NCBI GenBank assembly: GCA_002708305.1
Contig: PANE01000041.1
Span: 1 to 64,000 of the forward strand
Reading direction: 5' to 3'
Source: Rhodospirillaceae bacterium
Lineage (GTDB): Bacteria; Pseudomonadota; Alphaproteobacteria; Thalassobaculales; Thalassobaculaceae
DNA length: 64,000 nucleotides
Below, one piece after another: positions 43,158 to 52,540 of this stretch. Every line of letters starts with the position of its first letter. The stretch's first letter is position 1. Made by a program: the position numbers and the translations under genes. Under the pieces are notes generated by a model. It was given only the letters and a program-made list of their open reading frames with translations, made no database searches and was not told the DNA's origin.

Positions 43158-43883
43158 TTAATAACCAAGCTGGCTGCTTCTTCTTTCGCTAGAAAAAGTA
43201 ATTATTACGCTTACCGTCTTTTCATCAGGAAAAGGTGTTTGGTATTCAAATTTAATTGTCTCATTAGGAAGCAGTGTTGTCGCTTCTGGTGTAAAAGACT
43301 CGGTGGCTAATACTCTGCCTGTGACATCAACTTCTGATCCTTTTATTATTGGCACTTCTTGTATTGTTTCTTCAGGATTATATAGCTCTCCTTTGACCGC
43401 CAACACTTCCATACCACCCCTGTTTTCTCTCCATACGCCGACGTTCTTGATAATGAGGTATTCGCCAGGTACCGGTATGTGGAGCCCCAGTTTATCAAAT
43501 AAAAGGGATGTTGCTGGAGCGTATTTGACTATCTGGGATCGCCCATAAATAGCTCCAAGGATAGTCGTGGTTAGTAATATTGCTACCAGCGCTGCACTGA
43601 TTGGGAAAGTTGATTTTTTCTTGCTTTTTTTTTGCGCTAGATCGTGTTTCTCCGGTATTGGGGGCGCATGAAAAGCATTATTTTTACCTTGATTATCTAG
43701 TTTTGGGTCTTTTTTTTCTGTCGATGCAACTATATTTTCTGTTGGGGCTTCAATGGAAATAGGAATTGGAAGCTGATGCCATTGATGTTTACACTGCCCA
43801 CACCGCAACTTACGGCCAGTATCCTTTATAGCGCCGTCTGGCACATCAAATTGTGCTAAACAATCTGGGCAGGTTATGCGCAT
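43158..43883 (-). CDS. MJ0042 zinc-ribbon membrane protein (DUF3426-like)
   Basis: A 241-residue protein. The N-terminus has a four-Cys zinc ribbon (CPDC near residue 5, CGQC near residue 29, in RKLRCGQCKHQWHQ), then a Lys/Pro/Asp-rich linker, one membrane segment near 92-112, and a C-terminal domain (VLAVKGELYNPEETIQEVPIIKG) of the DUF3426 kind. The function is not known. This gene commonly lies next to ftsEX in alphaproteobacteria, divergent as here. The ATG at 43883 is used; a TTG three codons upstream is possible. Confidence 0.83.
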   Translation of the reverse strand: MRITCPDCLAQFDVPDGAIKDTGRKLRCGQCKHQWHQLPIPISIEAPTENIVASTEKKDPKLDNQGKNNAFHAPPIPEKHDLAQKKSKKKSTFPISAALVAILLTTTILGAIYGRSQIVKYAPATSLLFDKLGLHIPVPGEYLIIKNVGVWRENRGGMEVLAVKGELYNPEETIQEVPIIKGSEVDVTGRVLATESFTPEATTLLPNETIKFEYQTPFPDEKTVSVIITFSSERRSSQLGY

Positions 43884-44063
43884 AATGTCCAATCTATAAT
43901 AGGTGTTTTCGGATAGTAGAATAATATTTATTAAATAAGACGCAAAAAATATAAATTAATGTAAAAAGAGTATATAGAAAATAGAAAACAGTCTATTTGT
44001 CGTATTTGGTGCTATATTTTTTGTAAATTAGTATTCGGTGATCAAAACGTTAGGGTTAACAGA

Positions 44064-44723
44064 ATGGTTCGTTTTCAAGATGTAGAGGTATGCTATATCG
44101 ACCAGAAGCCCATTCTTAGCAATATCAATTTTGAGATAAAGCCTAACAGTTTCCACTTCTTAGCTGGAAAAAGTGGTGCAGGGAAGTCTTCTTTATTAAA
44201 AATGATGTATCTAGCTTTAGCTCCAACAAAAGGCCGTGTAGACTTGTTTGGCCGTGATATAAAAGGTTTGAAGCGCTTTGAAGTTTCTAATATGCGAAAA
44301 CGAATAGGGATAGTTTTTCAAGATTTTCGTTTAATTGAAAATATAAGTATTAGGGAAAATGTGGCCCTGCCATTGAGAATATTTGGTGCGCAAGAGAAGG
44401 TGATACGGCGACATGTGCCTGAACTTTTAGATTGGGTTGGATTGGGAGATCATTTAGAGACTTTTCCCGCGGCATTGTCTGGAGGAGAGCAACAGCGTGT
44501 TGCTATTGCTAGAGCTGTTATAGCTCGGCCAAGCTTATTATTAGCTGACGAGCCTACTGGTAATGTAGATGATAAGCTCGCCGAACGATTAATGTATTTA
44601 TTTGAAGAGCTCCATCGTGCCGGAACAAACGTAGTAGTCGCAACGCATAATGAAAACTTAATTAATGATTTTAACTATCCTGTCCTGCATATTGTAGATG
44701 GTAGTTTGATATCAAAACTATAA
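44064..44723 (+). CDS. ftsE: Cell division ABC transporter ATP-binding protein FtsE
   Basis: A 219-residue ATPase. Walker [10 protein letters not shown] is at 35-43, the signature LSGGEQQ is at 138-144, Walker B LLLADEP is at 158-164, and the switch His is in VATHNE. With FtsX it links the Z ring to cell-wall hydrolase activation rather than transporting a solute. The FtsE-like opening [25 protein letters not shown] is clear. It is followed 67 bases later by an FtsX-type gene and is divergent from the zinc-ribbon gene. Confidence 0.95.
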   Translation: MVRFQDVEVCYIDQKPILSNINFEIKPNSFHFLAGKSGAGKSSLLKMMYLALAPTKGRVDLFGRDIKGLKRFEVSNMRKRIGIVFQDFRLIENISIRENVALPLRIFGAQEKVIRRHVPELLDWVGLGDHLETFPAALSGGEQQRVAIARAVIARPSLLLADEPTGNVDDKLAERLMYLFEELHRAGTNVVVATHNENLINDFNYPVLHIVDGSLISKL

Positions 44724-44790
44724 TAATGAACCAATGCGCGGGTTCTGTGTCTTAAGAAATAATTATTGGGATCTATGTTTACTGAAATGA

Positions 44791-45672
44791 GTGACACCAA
44801 TGCTGAGAAATAGAGGTGCAAGTATATTCTTAGCGTGGATTATTGTTTGTATGATTTTTTTGGCAGTGATAACTTTGGTTACTGTACTGTTAACGAACTC
44901 ACTCTCAAAACAATGGATTCATGTTGTTGATAACGTGATTACCGTACAAGTCCCTGAAGCGGATTTGAAGTCACAAATTAATGACAACATTACTAGACTA
45001 GGGTCGACTCTGAAAATATTAAGGGGAATCCCTGGTATCAGTAAAATAAAGATATTTGATAAGCAAGAAACCTTGAAATTACTCAGTGGTTGGCTTAGTG
45101 AAAGTGCTTTGAAAGATCTCAATCTTCCTCGTTTATTGGAAATAAAATTACATAAAGCTGTCAATGTTCCCCGATTAGAAAAACAAATTAAAGCAGTAGT
45201 TCCTGGTGTTTCGTTAGATGATCATAGCCGCTGGAAGACGAATCTGGCGTTATTAATAACAATGATGGGAGATGTGGGTTGGGTGTTCCTTGGCTTAATT
45301 TTAATAGTATGTCTTACATCTATCATTTTTACAGTTGTTATGACTATTTCCAGTAATAAAGAGATTATAAGCTTAATTCATTTAATTGGAGGTGGAAGTG
45401 AGTTCGTTGGTCGTATTTGTCAGGTATATATTCTAAAAGTAACTGCTCCTGCCGCATTGCTGGGCACCTGTATAGCAATTTTAACTATTTTCGTTTTCCA
45501 TCAACATTTACACAACCTTTTTCCATCGCTTGTAACAGAAAAATTATTTAATGGTGGCACAACTCTAATATTATGGGATTGGTGTTTGATAGCCTCCACT
45601 CCTTTAATTTTTACCATTTTTTCTTTAGTGACAGTTAGGGCTTCTGTGCTAATTTTAATTAGAAAAAATTAA
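44791..45672 (+). CDS. ftsX: FtsX-type cell division permease
   Basis: A 293-residue membrane protein with one N-terminal membrane segment (about 13-35), a periplasmic domain (VVDNVITVQVP..., LRGIPGISKIKI) and three further segments near 160-190, 205-235 and 255-285. This is the FtsX layout. The sequence is poorly conserved, as is normal in alphaproteobacteria, and the assignment rests on its position after ftsE. The GTG at 44791 or the ATG at 44800 could be the start. It transmits ATPase motion to periplasmic peptidoglycan hydrolases. Confidence 0.88.
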   Translation: MTPMLRNRGASIFLAWIIVCMIFLAVITLVTVLLTNSLSKQWIHVVDNVITVQVPEADLKSQINDNITRLGSTLKILRGIPGISKIKIFDKQETLKLLSGWLSESALKDLNLPRLLEIKLHKAVNVPRLEKQIKAVVPGVSLDDHSRWKTNLALLITMMGDVGWVFLGLILIVCLTSIIFTVVMTISSNKEIISLIHLIGGGSEFVGRICQVYILKVTAPAALLGTCIAILTIFVFHQHLHNLFPSLVTEKLFNGGTTLILWDWCLIASTPLIFTIFSLVTVRASVLILIRKN

Positions 45673-45695
45673 AAGAAAGTAATTGGTCGATTGCA

Positions 45696-46325
45696 ATGAA
45701 TAGTTTTGCAGGATCTTTCTCAATTTTGCGGCGCGTTTCGGTGTCTTTTGTGGCACTTTTATTTCTTCTGTGGCTGATTTGTTTTTTACATTTTTTCTCG
45801 TCAGTTCCTCTTATCAATAAAGAGAGAAACTCAAAAGCGGATGCTATTATTGTTTTAACTGGTGGGGTGAAAAGGTTAGCTGCTGGATTTGAGTTATTAG
45901 ATAAAGGAAGTTCGAAGCTACTATTCGTTTCTGGTGTCAATGCTTCTGTAACACTTTCAGATATGCAGAAGCTTTCTGAAAATCAGGCTATTGGCTTAGA
46001 TTATAAATATATCAAATGTTGCGTAAAACTGGGCTATTTTGCCGTTGATACTCAAGGTAATGCGGTTGAAAGTGTCAAATGGATAGAAGAAAATAATATA
46101 AAATCAATTTTTTTAGTCACTAGCAACTATCATATGAAACGTAGTCACCTAGAGTTCAGTTTAAAAGCACCAAAGTTAAAAATTCTCGAATATCCAATCG
46201 TTGTAAATAATGTCATATTAACCGAGTGGTGGTGGCATCCAGGTTCAATGCTTTTATTACTAACCGAATACCATAAATTTATGCTCACTTGGACAAGAGC
46301 TTTTTTTATTAAACTTATTTCGTAA
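45696..46325 (+). CDS. YdcF/SanA family membrane protein (DUF218)
   Basis: A 209-residue protein with one N-terminal membrane segment (about 12-38) followed by a DUF218 domain. KADAIIVLTGGVKRLAAGFELL, KLLFVSGVN, DTQGNAVESVKWIEENNIKSIFLVTSNYHMKRS are family blocks; the acid and His pattern suggests a nucleotide- or SAM-binding fold. SanA/YdcF roles are poorly known and are linked to envelope integrity. It lies 23 bases after ftsX. In many relatives an acyltransferase (plsC) follows; here the ribonucleotide reductase gene follows instead. Confidence 0.88.
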   Translation: MNSFAGSFSILRRVSVSFVALLFLLWLICFLHFFSSVPLINKERNSKADAIIVLTGGVKRLAAGFELLDKGSSKLLFVSGVNASVTLSDMQKLSENQAIGLDYKYIKCCVKLGYFAVDTQGNAVESVKWIEENNIKSIFLVTSNYHMKRSHLEFSLKAPKLKILEYPIVVNNVILTEWWWHPGSMLLLLTEYHKFMLTWTRAFFIKLIS

Positions 46326-46410
46326 GTAATAATGATTGTTTAACTTGCCAGAAGATATTTATGACATTATTCTCTTGAGAACAAAATGAGAACATATAAT
46401 TGGCTGTTGC

Positions 46411-48696
46411 ATGGAAACTAGTACTGATATTTCAAAAAAAATATGGCAGGAAAAATACCAATTTAAAAATGCTGATGGTAGCCCTATTGATCGAACACTG
46501 GAAGACACCTGGAAACGGGTTGCTAAAGCTCTTGCTGCGGTAGAGAAAGACTCAGTTTTTTGGGAACGAAAGTTTTATCACGCATTACAAGACTCACGGT
46601 TTTTACCAGCAGGAAGAATACTTTCTGGTGCGGGAACGAAACGGTCAGTAACACTCTTTAACTGTTTTGTGATGGGGGAAATAGCAGATGATATGTCTGG
46701 TATATTCTTGGGGTTGCGTGAAGCTGCTTTGACAATGCAGCAAGGTGGTGGAATTGGCTATGACTTCTCCACACTTCGCCCTAAAGGTGCTCCTGTTCAT
46801 GGGGTTGGCGCGGATGCCTCCGGACCCCTATCTTTCATGAATGTCTGGGATTCAATGTGTCGAACAATTATGAGTGCAGGGTCTCGGCGGGGAGCTATGA
46901 TGGCTACCCTTCGTTGTGATCATCCTGACATAGAAGAATTTATAGAGATTAAAAGAGATCCTGTACTTCTTCGGATGTTTAATCTTTCGGTTCTAATAAC
47001 GGATGAGTTTATGGAAGCAGTTCGTAACAATAAAGCTTGGGATTTACTGTTTAAGGGGAAAATATTTAAAACAATTTCAGCTCGGGAACTTTGGGATAAA
47101 ATTATGCGATCAACATACGAGTTCGCAGAGCCCGGGGTAATATTTATCGACCGAATAAATGCTCTAAATAATCTATCATATTGTGAAAAAATATCAGCTA
47201 CCAACCCTTGTGGAGAACAACCGCTACCTCCGTATGGAGCGTGCCTATTGGGATCTATAAATTTAACTAAATTAGTAAAATACCCCTTTGAGACTAGTGC
47301 CAACATTGATCTAAAAGAGCTGTGCGAATTAGTAAGAATCTCAGTTCGTATGTTAGATAATGTGATCGATGTTTCGCGTTTTCCTTTACCCGAACAAGAA
47401 GAGGAAGCTCATAAGAAAAGACGCATAGGTCTTGGTGTGACAGGGTTAGCTGATGCGCTCATAATGTGTGGTGTGCGGTACGGTTCAAATGAGGCTGTAA
47501 TACTTACTGATTCTTGGATGAAAAATATAAGAGATTCTGCTTATAAGGAATCTTCAAAATTAGCTAAAGAAAAAGGTGCTTTCCCACTATTGGATATAGA
47601 CGCCTATTTAAAGACCCCGAATTTACAAACGCTACCCAAGGAAATCCAAGAGGATATAAAGGAATGTGGAATAAGAAATGCGCTACTTACGTCGATAGCG
47701 CCCACGGGTACTATTTCACTCCTTGCGGATAATATTTCTTCGGGAGTAGAACCCGTCTTTGCTTTTGATTATGACAGAACTGTCTTGATGCCGGACGGCT
47801 CCAAGAGTATTCAACCGGTCTATGATTATGCCTATCAAATTTATCTAAATCTCAAGGGAAAAAAGGATTTGTTACCTGATGCATTCGTGAGTACTCAGTC
47901 TCTTCGACCCGAAGATCACCTTGTAATGCAGAGTACGGTTCAAAAATATATAGATAGCTCAATCTCAAAAACGATCAATTGTCCGGAGGATATTTCGTTT
48001 CAGGCGTTCGAAAATATATATCAAAAAGCTTATGATCTAGGTTGTAAGGGATGTACGACCTATCGTCCTAACAAAATCACAGGGTCCGTCCTATCAACTA
48101 AAACCAATGAAATAAAAAAAGAAACCCCCAGTATTGATCATGAAAGTTTCAAGAAAGATTATAATATAATACCTATGTCCGCGCCGCTTGATAGGCCTGG
48201 CGGGTTGGACGGCAAAACATACAAAATAAAATGGCCCGAAAGTAACCATGCTATATATATTACGCTAAATGATATAGTCCAACTGGGGAGAAGAAGGCCA
48301 TTTGAAATATTTATAAATTCAAAAAATATGGAACATTTCGCGTGGACTGTAGCATTGACGCGAATGATTAGCGCAGTATTTCGTCGAGGCGGTGATGTGT
48401 CTTTTGTGGTCGAGGAATTAAAAGCAGTATTTGATCCGAGAGGTGGGGCCTGGGTGGATAAGCGCTATGTGCCCTCCCTATTGGCTGCGATAGGTGGCGT
48501 TATCGAAAAACATATGATCGATATTGGCTTTCTGAGAGATACTGACAATTTGGAGCTAGAATTCAATAAGAAAAGACAATTGACTAGCGCCAACGAAAGT
48601 GATTTTAGTCAGTGTTCTCAATGTGGAGCGGCTGGTCTCATCCGACAGGAGGGTTGCGATCTATGTTCTTCGTGCGGCTACTCAAAATGTGGGTGA
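46411..48696 (+). CDS. nrdJ: Adenosylcobalamin-dependent (class II) ribonucleotide reductase
   Basis: A 761-residue enzyme making deoxyribonucleotides without oxygen or an iron radical centre. C85 in FNCFVMG is the first redox Cys; N265-P-C267-G-E269 is the active-site loop with the thiyl Cys and Glu. The following PLPPYGACLLGSINL and SIAPTGTISLLADNISSGVEP are standard. The C-terminus is a short zinc ribbon (CSQCGAAG...CDLCSSCGYSKCG) that may serve as the redox tail. No NrdR box or cobalamin riboswitch was recognised upstream. It needs the adenosyltransferase encoded at 35970. Confidence 0.95.
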   Translation: METSTDISKKIWQEKYQFKNADGSPIDRTLEDTWKRVAKALAAVEKDSVFWERKFYHALQDSRFLPAGRILSGAGTKRSVTLFNCFVMGEIADDMSGIFLGLREAALTMQQGGGIGYDFSTLRPKGAPVHGVGADASGPLSFMNVWDSMCRTIMSAGSRRGAMMATLRCDHPDIEEFIEIKRDPVLLRMFNLSVLITDEFMEAVRNNKAWDLLFKGKIFKTISARELWDKIMRSTYEFAEPGVIFIDRINALNNLSYCEKISATNPCGEQPLPPYGACLLGSINLTKLVKYPFETSANIDLKELCELVRISVRMLDNVIDVSRFPLPEQEEEAHKKRRIGLGVTGLADALIMCGVRYGSNEAVILTDSWMKNIRDSAYKESSKLAKEKGAFPLLDIDAYLKTPNLQTLPKEIQEDIKECGIRNALLTSIAPTGTISLLADNISSGVEPVFAFDYDRTVLMPDGSKSIQPVYDYAYQIYLNLKGKKDLLPDAFVSTQSLRPEDHLVMQSTVQKYIDSSISKTINCPEDISFQAFENIYQKAYDLGCKGCTTYRPNKITGSVLSTKTNEIKKETPSIDHESFKKDYNIIPMSAPLDRPGGLDGKTYKIKWPESNHAIYITLNDIVQLGRRRPFEIFINSKNMEHFAWTVALTRMISAVFRRGGDVSFVVEELKAVFDPRGGAWVDKRYVPSLLAAIGGVIEKHMIDIGFLRDTDNLELEFNKKRQLTSANESDFSQCSQCGAAGLIRQEGCDLCSSCGYSKCG

Positions 48697-48756
48697 TTGA
48701 ATGTCCATATGTTTGAGTTATCTGAGAAAAAAGGACCTATAGTAAAATTGATTATA

Positions 48757-50109
48757 CTAGAGAGAAGCTGGAACGCTGGCAGCATCTAATGCTTCTTTTT
48801 GACGTTTGCTTACTTGTGACACATCAAAATCGTCAATAAGCTCTTGAAAAATATTGTACCAATTAACTTCTGCGTTCAAATGTAGAAAGACAGACCCTAA
48901 TCCAATAGCAGCCCTATCCATCAATACAAATTCTCTTGGTGGTTTCACCCCATTCAATCGACGTAGTTCTTTGTGTACTTTTTCCACGACCTCTTTGCCA
49001 TAAACACCGCTATTTGTCTCTTGTATTCGACGGACTTTATTTTCCATTAAAGGAGAGTATACGAACTTGGCCCAATAATTCAGAACTTCGATTGTCTCAC
49101 GATCTAAATTTTCAAATCCCCATGTTTTATATGCTTCTACAGCAAGCTCTTCATTGCCATCCCTCAAAGCCATGTACAAATCTATCACGGCTTTGACAAA
49201 AGTAGGTGGAAAAACTCTAATACAACCAAAGTCTAAGAGATTGATATCTCCATTTGGCCGTATGGAGTAGTTGCCAAGATGCGGATCTCCATGGATTATT
49301 CCAAAAAGGTAAAAGGGTACATACCAAGCACGAAACATGTTCTGTGCTATCGTATTTCTCATCTCTAGTTCAGGGTTCTGCTTTATAAAATCCAGAATGG
49401 GGGCCCCTTCCAACCAGGTCATTGTCAACAAACGATCAGTAGATGCGTCATGGATCAAATCTGGAATATGAACAGTGGTTTCCTCCTGCAACATTAGTCG
49501 ATATAATGCCATATTACAGCCTTCACGGACATAATCTAGTTCCTCGCGAATACGGGCCGATAATTCTTTGTAAATCTCAGAGGCATTAATAGCATTGTCA
49601 TATCTTTGGTATATGGACATAGCAAAGCGTAGCTGTTTTAGATCGGCTTCCACCGCCGAGTTCATATCAGGGTATTGTAATTTACATGCAACAGTTTGAC
49701 CGTCTAGTACCTCAGCCTTATGCACCTGCCCTAATGAAGCAGCAGCAACTGCTTCTTTATTGAAAGATTTAAATTTCTTTTGCCATACCGGCCCTAATTC
49801 GGAGGACATTCTCCTTTTCACAAAAAGTCGGCCCATACTAGGAGCATTCGATTGAAGCTGCCTCAGTTCTTTAACATATTCGTCGGGTAAGGCATCTGGT
49901 ATCGTGGCAAGTATTTGCGCGACCTTCATCACTGGACCTTTAAGACCCCCTAATGCCGCTTTTAGGTCGGCTGGCATTTCCTGTTTCCCAAGGTCCAAAC
50001 CTAGATATCGTTGCCCTGCTGCACGAGCAGCTAAGCCACCCACCGCCCCAGTGACTTTTGCATATCTTTTCAGACGGCCAGTTAACGAGTCATTTTCAGT
50101 TTCATCCAT
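48757..50109 (-). CDS. ABC1/AarF-type atypical kinase family protein
   Basis: A 450-residue UbiB/COQ8-like protein. PVMKVAQILATIPDALP stands at the KxGQ motif (here K-V-A-Q), followed by the A-rich loop AVAAASLGQVHKAEVLDG, the kinase-type Lys in VACKLQYP, and HGDPHLGNY and NLLDFGCIR as catalytic and metal loops. KVAQ instead of KxGQ is, as I recall, usual in this alphaproteobacterial subgroup. COQ8/UbiB proteins support ubiquinone synthesis; the precise role of this subgroup is uncertain. There is no C-terminal membrane segment. Confidence 0.9.
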   Translation of the reverse strand: MDETENDSLTGRLKRYAKVTGAVGGLAARAAGQRYLGLDLGKQEMPADLKAALGGLKGPVMKVAQILATIPDALPDEYVKELRQLQSNAPSMGRLFVKRRMSSELGPVWQKKFKSFNKEAVAAASLGQVHKAEVLDGQTVACKLQYPDMNSAVEADLKQLRFAMSIYQRYDNAINASEIYKELSARIREELDYVREGCNMALYRLMLQEETTVHIPDLIHDASTDRLLTMTWLEGAPILDFIKQNPELEMRNTIAQNMFRAWYVPFYLFGIIHGDPHLGNYSIRPNGDINLLDFGCIRVFPPTFVKAVIDLYMALRDGNEELAVEAYKTWGFENLDRETIEVLNYWAKFVYSPLMENKVRRIQETNSGVYGKEVVEKVHKELRRLNGVKPPREFVLMDRAAIGLGSVFLHLNAEVNWYNIFQELIDDFDVSQVSKRQKEALDAASVPASL

Positions 50110-50170
50110 AAAAAGTAAAATAGGCTAAAATCGTCATAGAGAAAGTTAAAACTCAAAAAATAATTGAATT

Positions 50171-50488
50171 TCATACATAAGGTGAGCTTGAAAGATCATA
50201 GTCTCTGGTGACACTAGCTACTCTGATACGATAGTTCTCAAACAAAAAAGCACGACCTTCTCGCTGGGCTGATTTATGCGTTAATTGATTTCGCCAAAGT
50301 GTTATAGCGGCCTCACTTTCCCAAGTTGATAACGATAATAGTTTTTTTGGTTCATTTAAGCTTTGGAATCTTTCTATCGAAATAAAGCCTTCAATTTTTT
50401 CAAGTTCCTCTTTAAGCTGGGCAGCGATTCTAAGATAGTCGTTCATCCCGGAGGTTTTTGGTTCAACCTCAAATATTACAACGTACAT
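50171..50488 (-). CDS. Antibiotic biosynthesis monooxygenase (ABM) domain protein
   Basis: A 105-residue protein with a single dimeric ferredoxin-like ABM fold. MYVVIFEVEP opens the first strand, LEKIEGFISIERFQSLNEPKKLLSLSTWESEAAITLWR holds the W-x-x-E and helix block. Proteins of this fold include quinone-forming oxygenases and haem degraders, but most bacterial members have no known role. The ATG at 50488 has GGGGATC just upstream; a TTG five codons earlier is less likely. It lies between the ABC1 kinase and the DMT transporter genes on the same strand. Confidence 0.85.
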   Translation of the reverse strand: MYVVIFEVEPKTSGMNDYLRIAAQLKEELEKIEGFISIERFQSLNEPKKLLSLSTWESEAAITLWRNQLTHKSAQREGRAFLFENYRIRVASVTRDYDLSSSPYV

Positions 50489-50566
50489 TTGATCCCCGCT
50501 CAAGCAAAGCTGTTGTTTTATCTATAGATATTGTGCCTGAAATTCAGTGTATCCCAGTGAGTAATT

Positions 50567-51445
50567 TTATAAAGTGCCTTTTTGTTTTAATTTGAACACA
50601 TAAACCCCTGAAAAAATTATTATTCCAGAGCCAATAAAAGTTGTTATTTCTGGAATAGTATCAAAGAACAGCCATCCAAATAAAACTGCCCAGACCATAT
50701 TTACGTAGGAAAATGGTTGTAAAAGGCTTGCCGGTGCGATGGTGAGTGCTTTAATCAATGTTGAATGGCCTGCTACTCCAAGGATCGCTAAAACGGAGAA
50801 TTTCCCTAACCAATTGATATCGATGGGTAACCAGTAGAGAGGAAGAACAGAACACAAAATCACGAAACCTACCGTGCCTGTATATAAGGTGGTGCGGTCA
50901 GCTCCGTCATATTGAGATACTAGACGAGTCAGAACCTGATAGAGCCCCCATAGTAATGTTCCAAACAAAGGAATTAACATCCAAGGGTTAAATGATGAGA
51001 ACCCTGGCTTGACAATAATAAAGATACCGATGAAACCGAAAGCCACAATGAGCCATTGTCGTGGGCTGATGACTTCCCTTAGAATAAGGGTGGACATAGC
51101 CATAGTCACTATTGGACCGGCTCCCGAAATAGCTGATATTTCTGCCAATGGTAAATGTCTGAATGCAAAAACATAAACTCCGATCTCAGCTAAAAGTAGC
51201 AAGGCGCGAGTAATCTGAAGAATTGGCACTAATGAGCTAAATGCCCGCTTTCTGTGAGTTTTTAAGCCAATTGCTAAGCCATAACCTCCAAAAAATAAAT
51301 AGCGAAACCAAAGTATCATTACCATTGGGTAAACTTGAGATACGTGCTTGGTCATCGAATTAAGAAAAGCAAACAGAAGTGTCGCCAGAATAGCGAGCGC
51401 AATTCCTTTTATCGGTTGGTCTGATGGAGGGAGTTTTCCATTCAT
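50567..51445 (-). CDS. EamA/DMT family transporter
   Basis: A 292-residue membrane protein with about ten hydrophobic segments in two EamA repeats, starting KGIALAILATLLFAFLNSMTKHVSQVYPMVMILWFRYLF. The second repeat includes LLWGLYQVLTRLVS and GHSTLIKALTIAPASLLQPFSYV. Members export amino acids, metabolites or nucleotide sugars, with inward or outward direction not readable from sequence. It is 39 bases after the desulfhydrase-type gene and may share its operon, which could mean export of an amino acid-like compound. Confidence 0.92.
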   Translation of the reverse strand: MNGKLPPSDQPIKGIALAILATLLFAFLNSMTKHVSQVYPMVMILWFRYLFFGGYGLAIGLKTHRKRAFSSLVPILQITRALLLLAEIGVYVFAFRHLPLAEISAISGAGPIVTMAMSTLILREVISPRQWLIVAFGFIGIFIIVKPGFSSFNPWMLIPLFGTLLWGLYQVLTRLVSQYDGADRTTLYTGTVGFVILCSVLPLYWLPIDINWLGKFSVLAILGVAGHSTLIKALTIAPASLLQPFSYVNMVWAVLFGWLFFDTIPEITTFIGSGIIIFSGVYVFKLKQKGTL

Positions 51446-51484
51446 AAGCTAAGATCCAAAAAAAATATTTCAGCTTATTGAGCA

Positions 51485-52540
51485 TCAGCCAAAGTAGGTT
51501 GTTATTTCATTCTCATAGGCAAATAATGCTGGCATTCCGCCAGTATGCAGATAAAGGATTCTTTGGCCTTTATGTAATAACCCCTGTCTGTATAGACCGA
51601 TAGCGCCAGCTAAAGACTTAGCAGTATAAACTGGGTCTACAACTATACCTTCTAGGCTTCCCGCTAATGCCATGGCTTCGTAAACACTTTGATTTGTTTT
51701 CCCATAGCCGGGGGTTAGCCAATCGTCATGACATCTTATATCATCATCTTCCACTAGCTTTCCACAACCGATGAGGTCTTCAGCTAGACGTGTAATTCCT
51801 TCCACTCTTGCAATTTGCTGATGCGTATCACGGCGAACACAAATACCGTGCACAGATATTTTGGAGCCTAATAAGCGTAAACCTAATAAAAGACCAACAT
51901 GTGTGGCAGCGCTTCCACTGGCTACAACTATTGCATCTATTGGTTGTTCAAGGTCGTTGATTTGATCCAAAATCTCTCCTGCACATCGCATATATCCTAG
52001 AGAACCCAATGGCTTGGTATCGGCGGATAGAGTTAAAAGATATGGCTTTTCACCTTTTTTGATAAAACCCTTGGCAATACCGGCGATATTGGTATCAGCC
52101 GCAGCCTCGTCTTCGCCAATAGGAAAAGTTGATGAGCTAGCACCAAAAATTTTATTTAAGAGGACATTCCCGGACGAGTGATAAATGCCTGGCATCCCTC
52201 CAACTCGATTTTCTAATTGGACATGACAGGCTAAACCGAGTTTAGCGGCGGCGGCGGCGGCGCTTCTGACATAATTTGATTGAACCGCCCCGGTGATTAA
52301 TATCATAGTGGCACCGTTTTTTATGGCATCGCCAAACGAGTATTCTAATTGTCTAGCTTTATTACCTCCTCCAGCAAAACCAGTTAAATCATCTCGTTTA
52401 ACGAAATACACAGGGCCATTAATATTTTCTGACAGGCGGGGCATTTTTTCTAGAGGAGTTGGAGTATTAGCTAATTGGGTACGTGGAAAATTAATTAAAT
52501 AAGAATTAAGTCGATCCATATTCGTTGACGTCGACATCAT
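51485..52540 (-). CDS. PLP-dependent D-cysteine desulfhydrase / ACC deaminase family enzyme
   Basis: A 351-residue PLP enzyme of the DcyD/AcdS group. The PLP lysine is in GGGNKARQLEY, with ITGAVQSNYVRSAAAAAAKLGL as the substrate-binding block, VASGSAATHVGLLLGL as the phosphate loop, and LYLHTGGMPALFAYE at the end. DcyD-type enzymes release pyruvate, ammonia and sulfide from D-cysteine; AcdS-type open aminocyclopropane carboxylate. The residues that would settle which are not clear to me. A run of GCN Ala codons (SAAAAAA) is a striking GC-rich repeat. It overlaps the pepF stop by 4 bases. Confidence 0.88.
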   Translation of the reverse strand: MMSTSTNMDRLNSYLINFPRTQLANTPTPLEKMPRLSENINGPVYFVKRDDLTGFAGGGNKARQLEYSFGDAIKNGATMILITGAVQSNYVRSAAAAAAKLGLACHVQLENRVGGMPGIYHSSGNVLLNKIFGASSSTFPIGEDEAAADTNIAGIAKGFIKKGEKPYLLTLSADTKPLGSLGYMRCAGEILDQINDLEQPIDAIVVASGSAATHVGLLLGLRLLGSKISVHGICVRRDTHQQIARVEGITRLAEDLIGCGKLVEDDDIRCHDDWLTPGYGKTNQSVYEAMALAGSLEGIVVDPVYTAKSLAGAIGLYRQGLLHKGQRILYLHTGGMPALFAYENEITTYFG

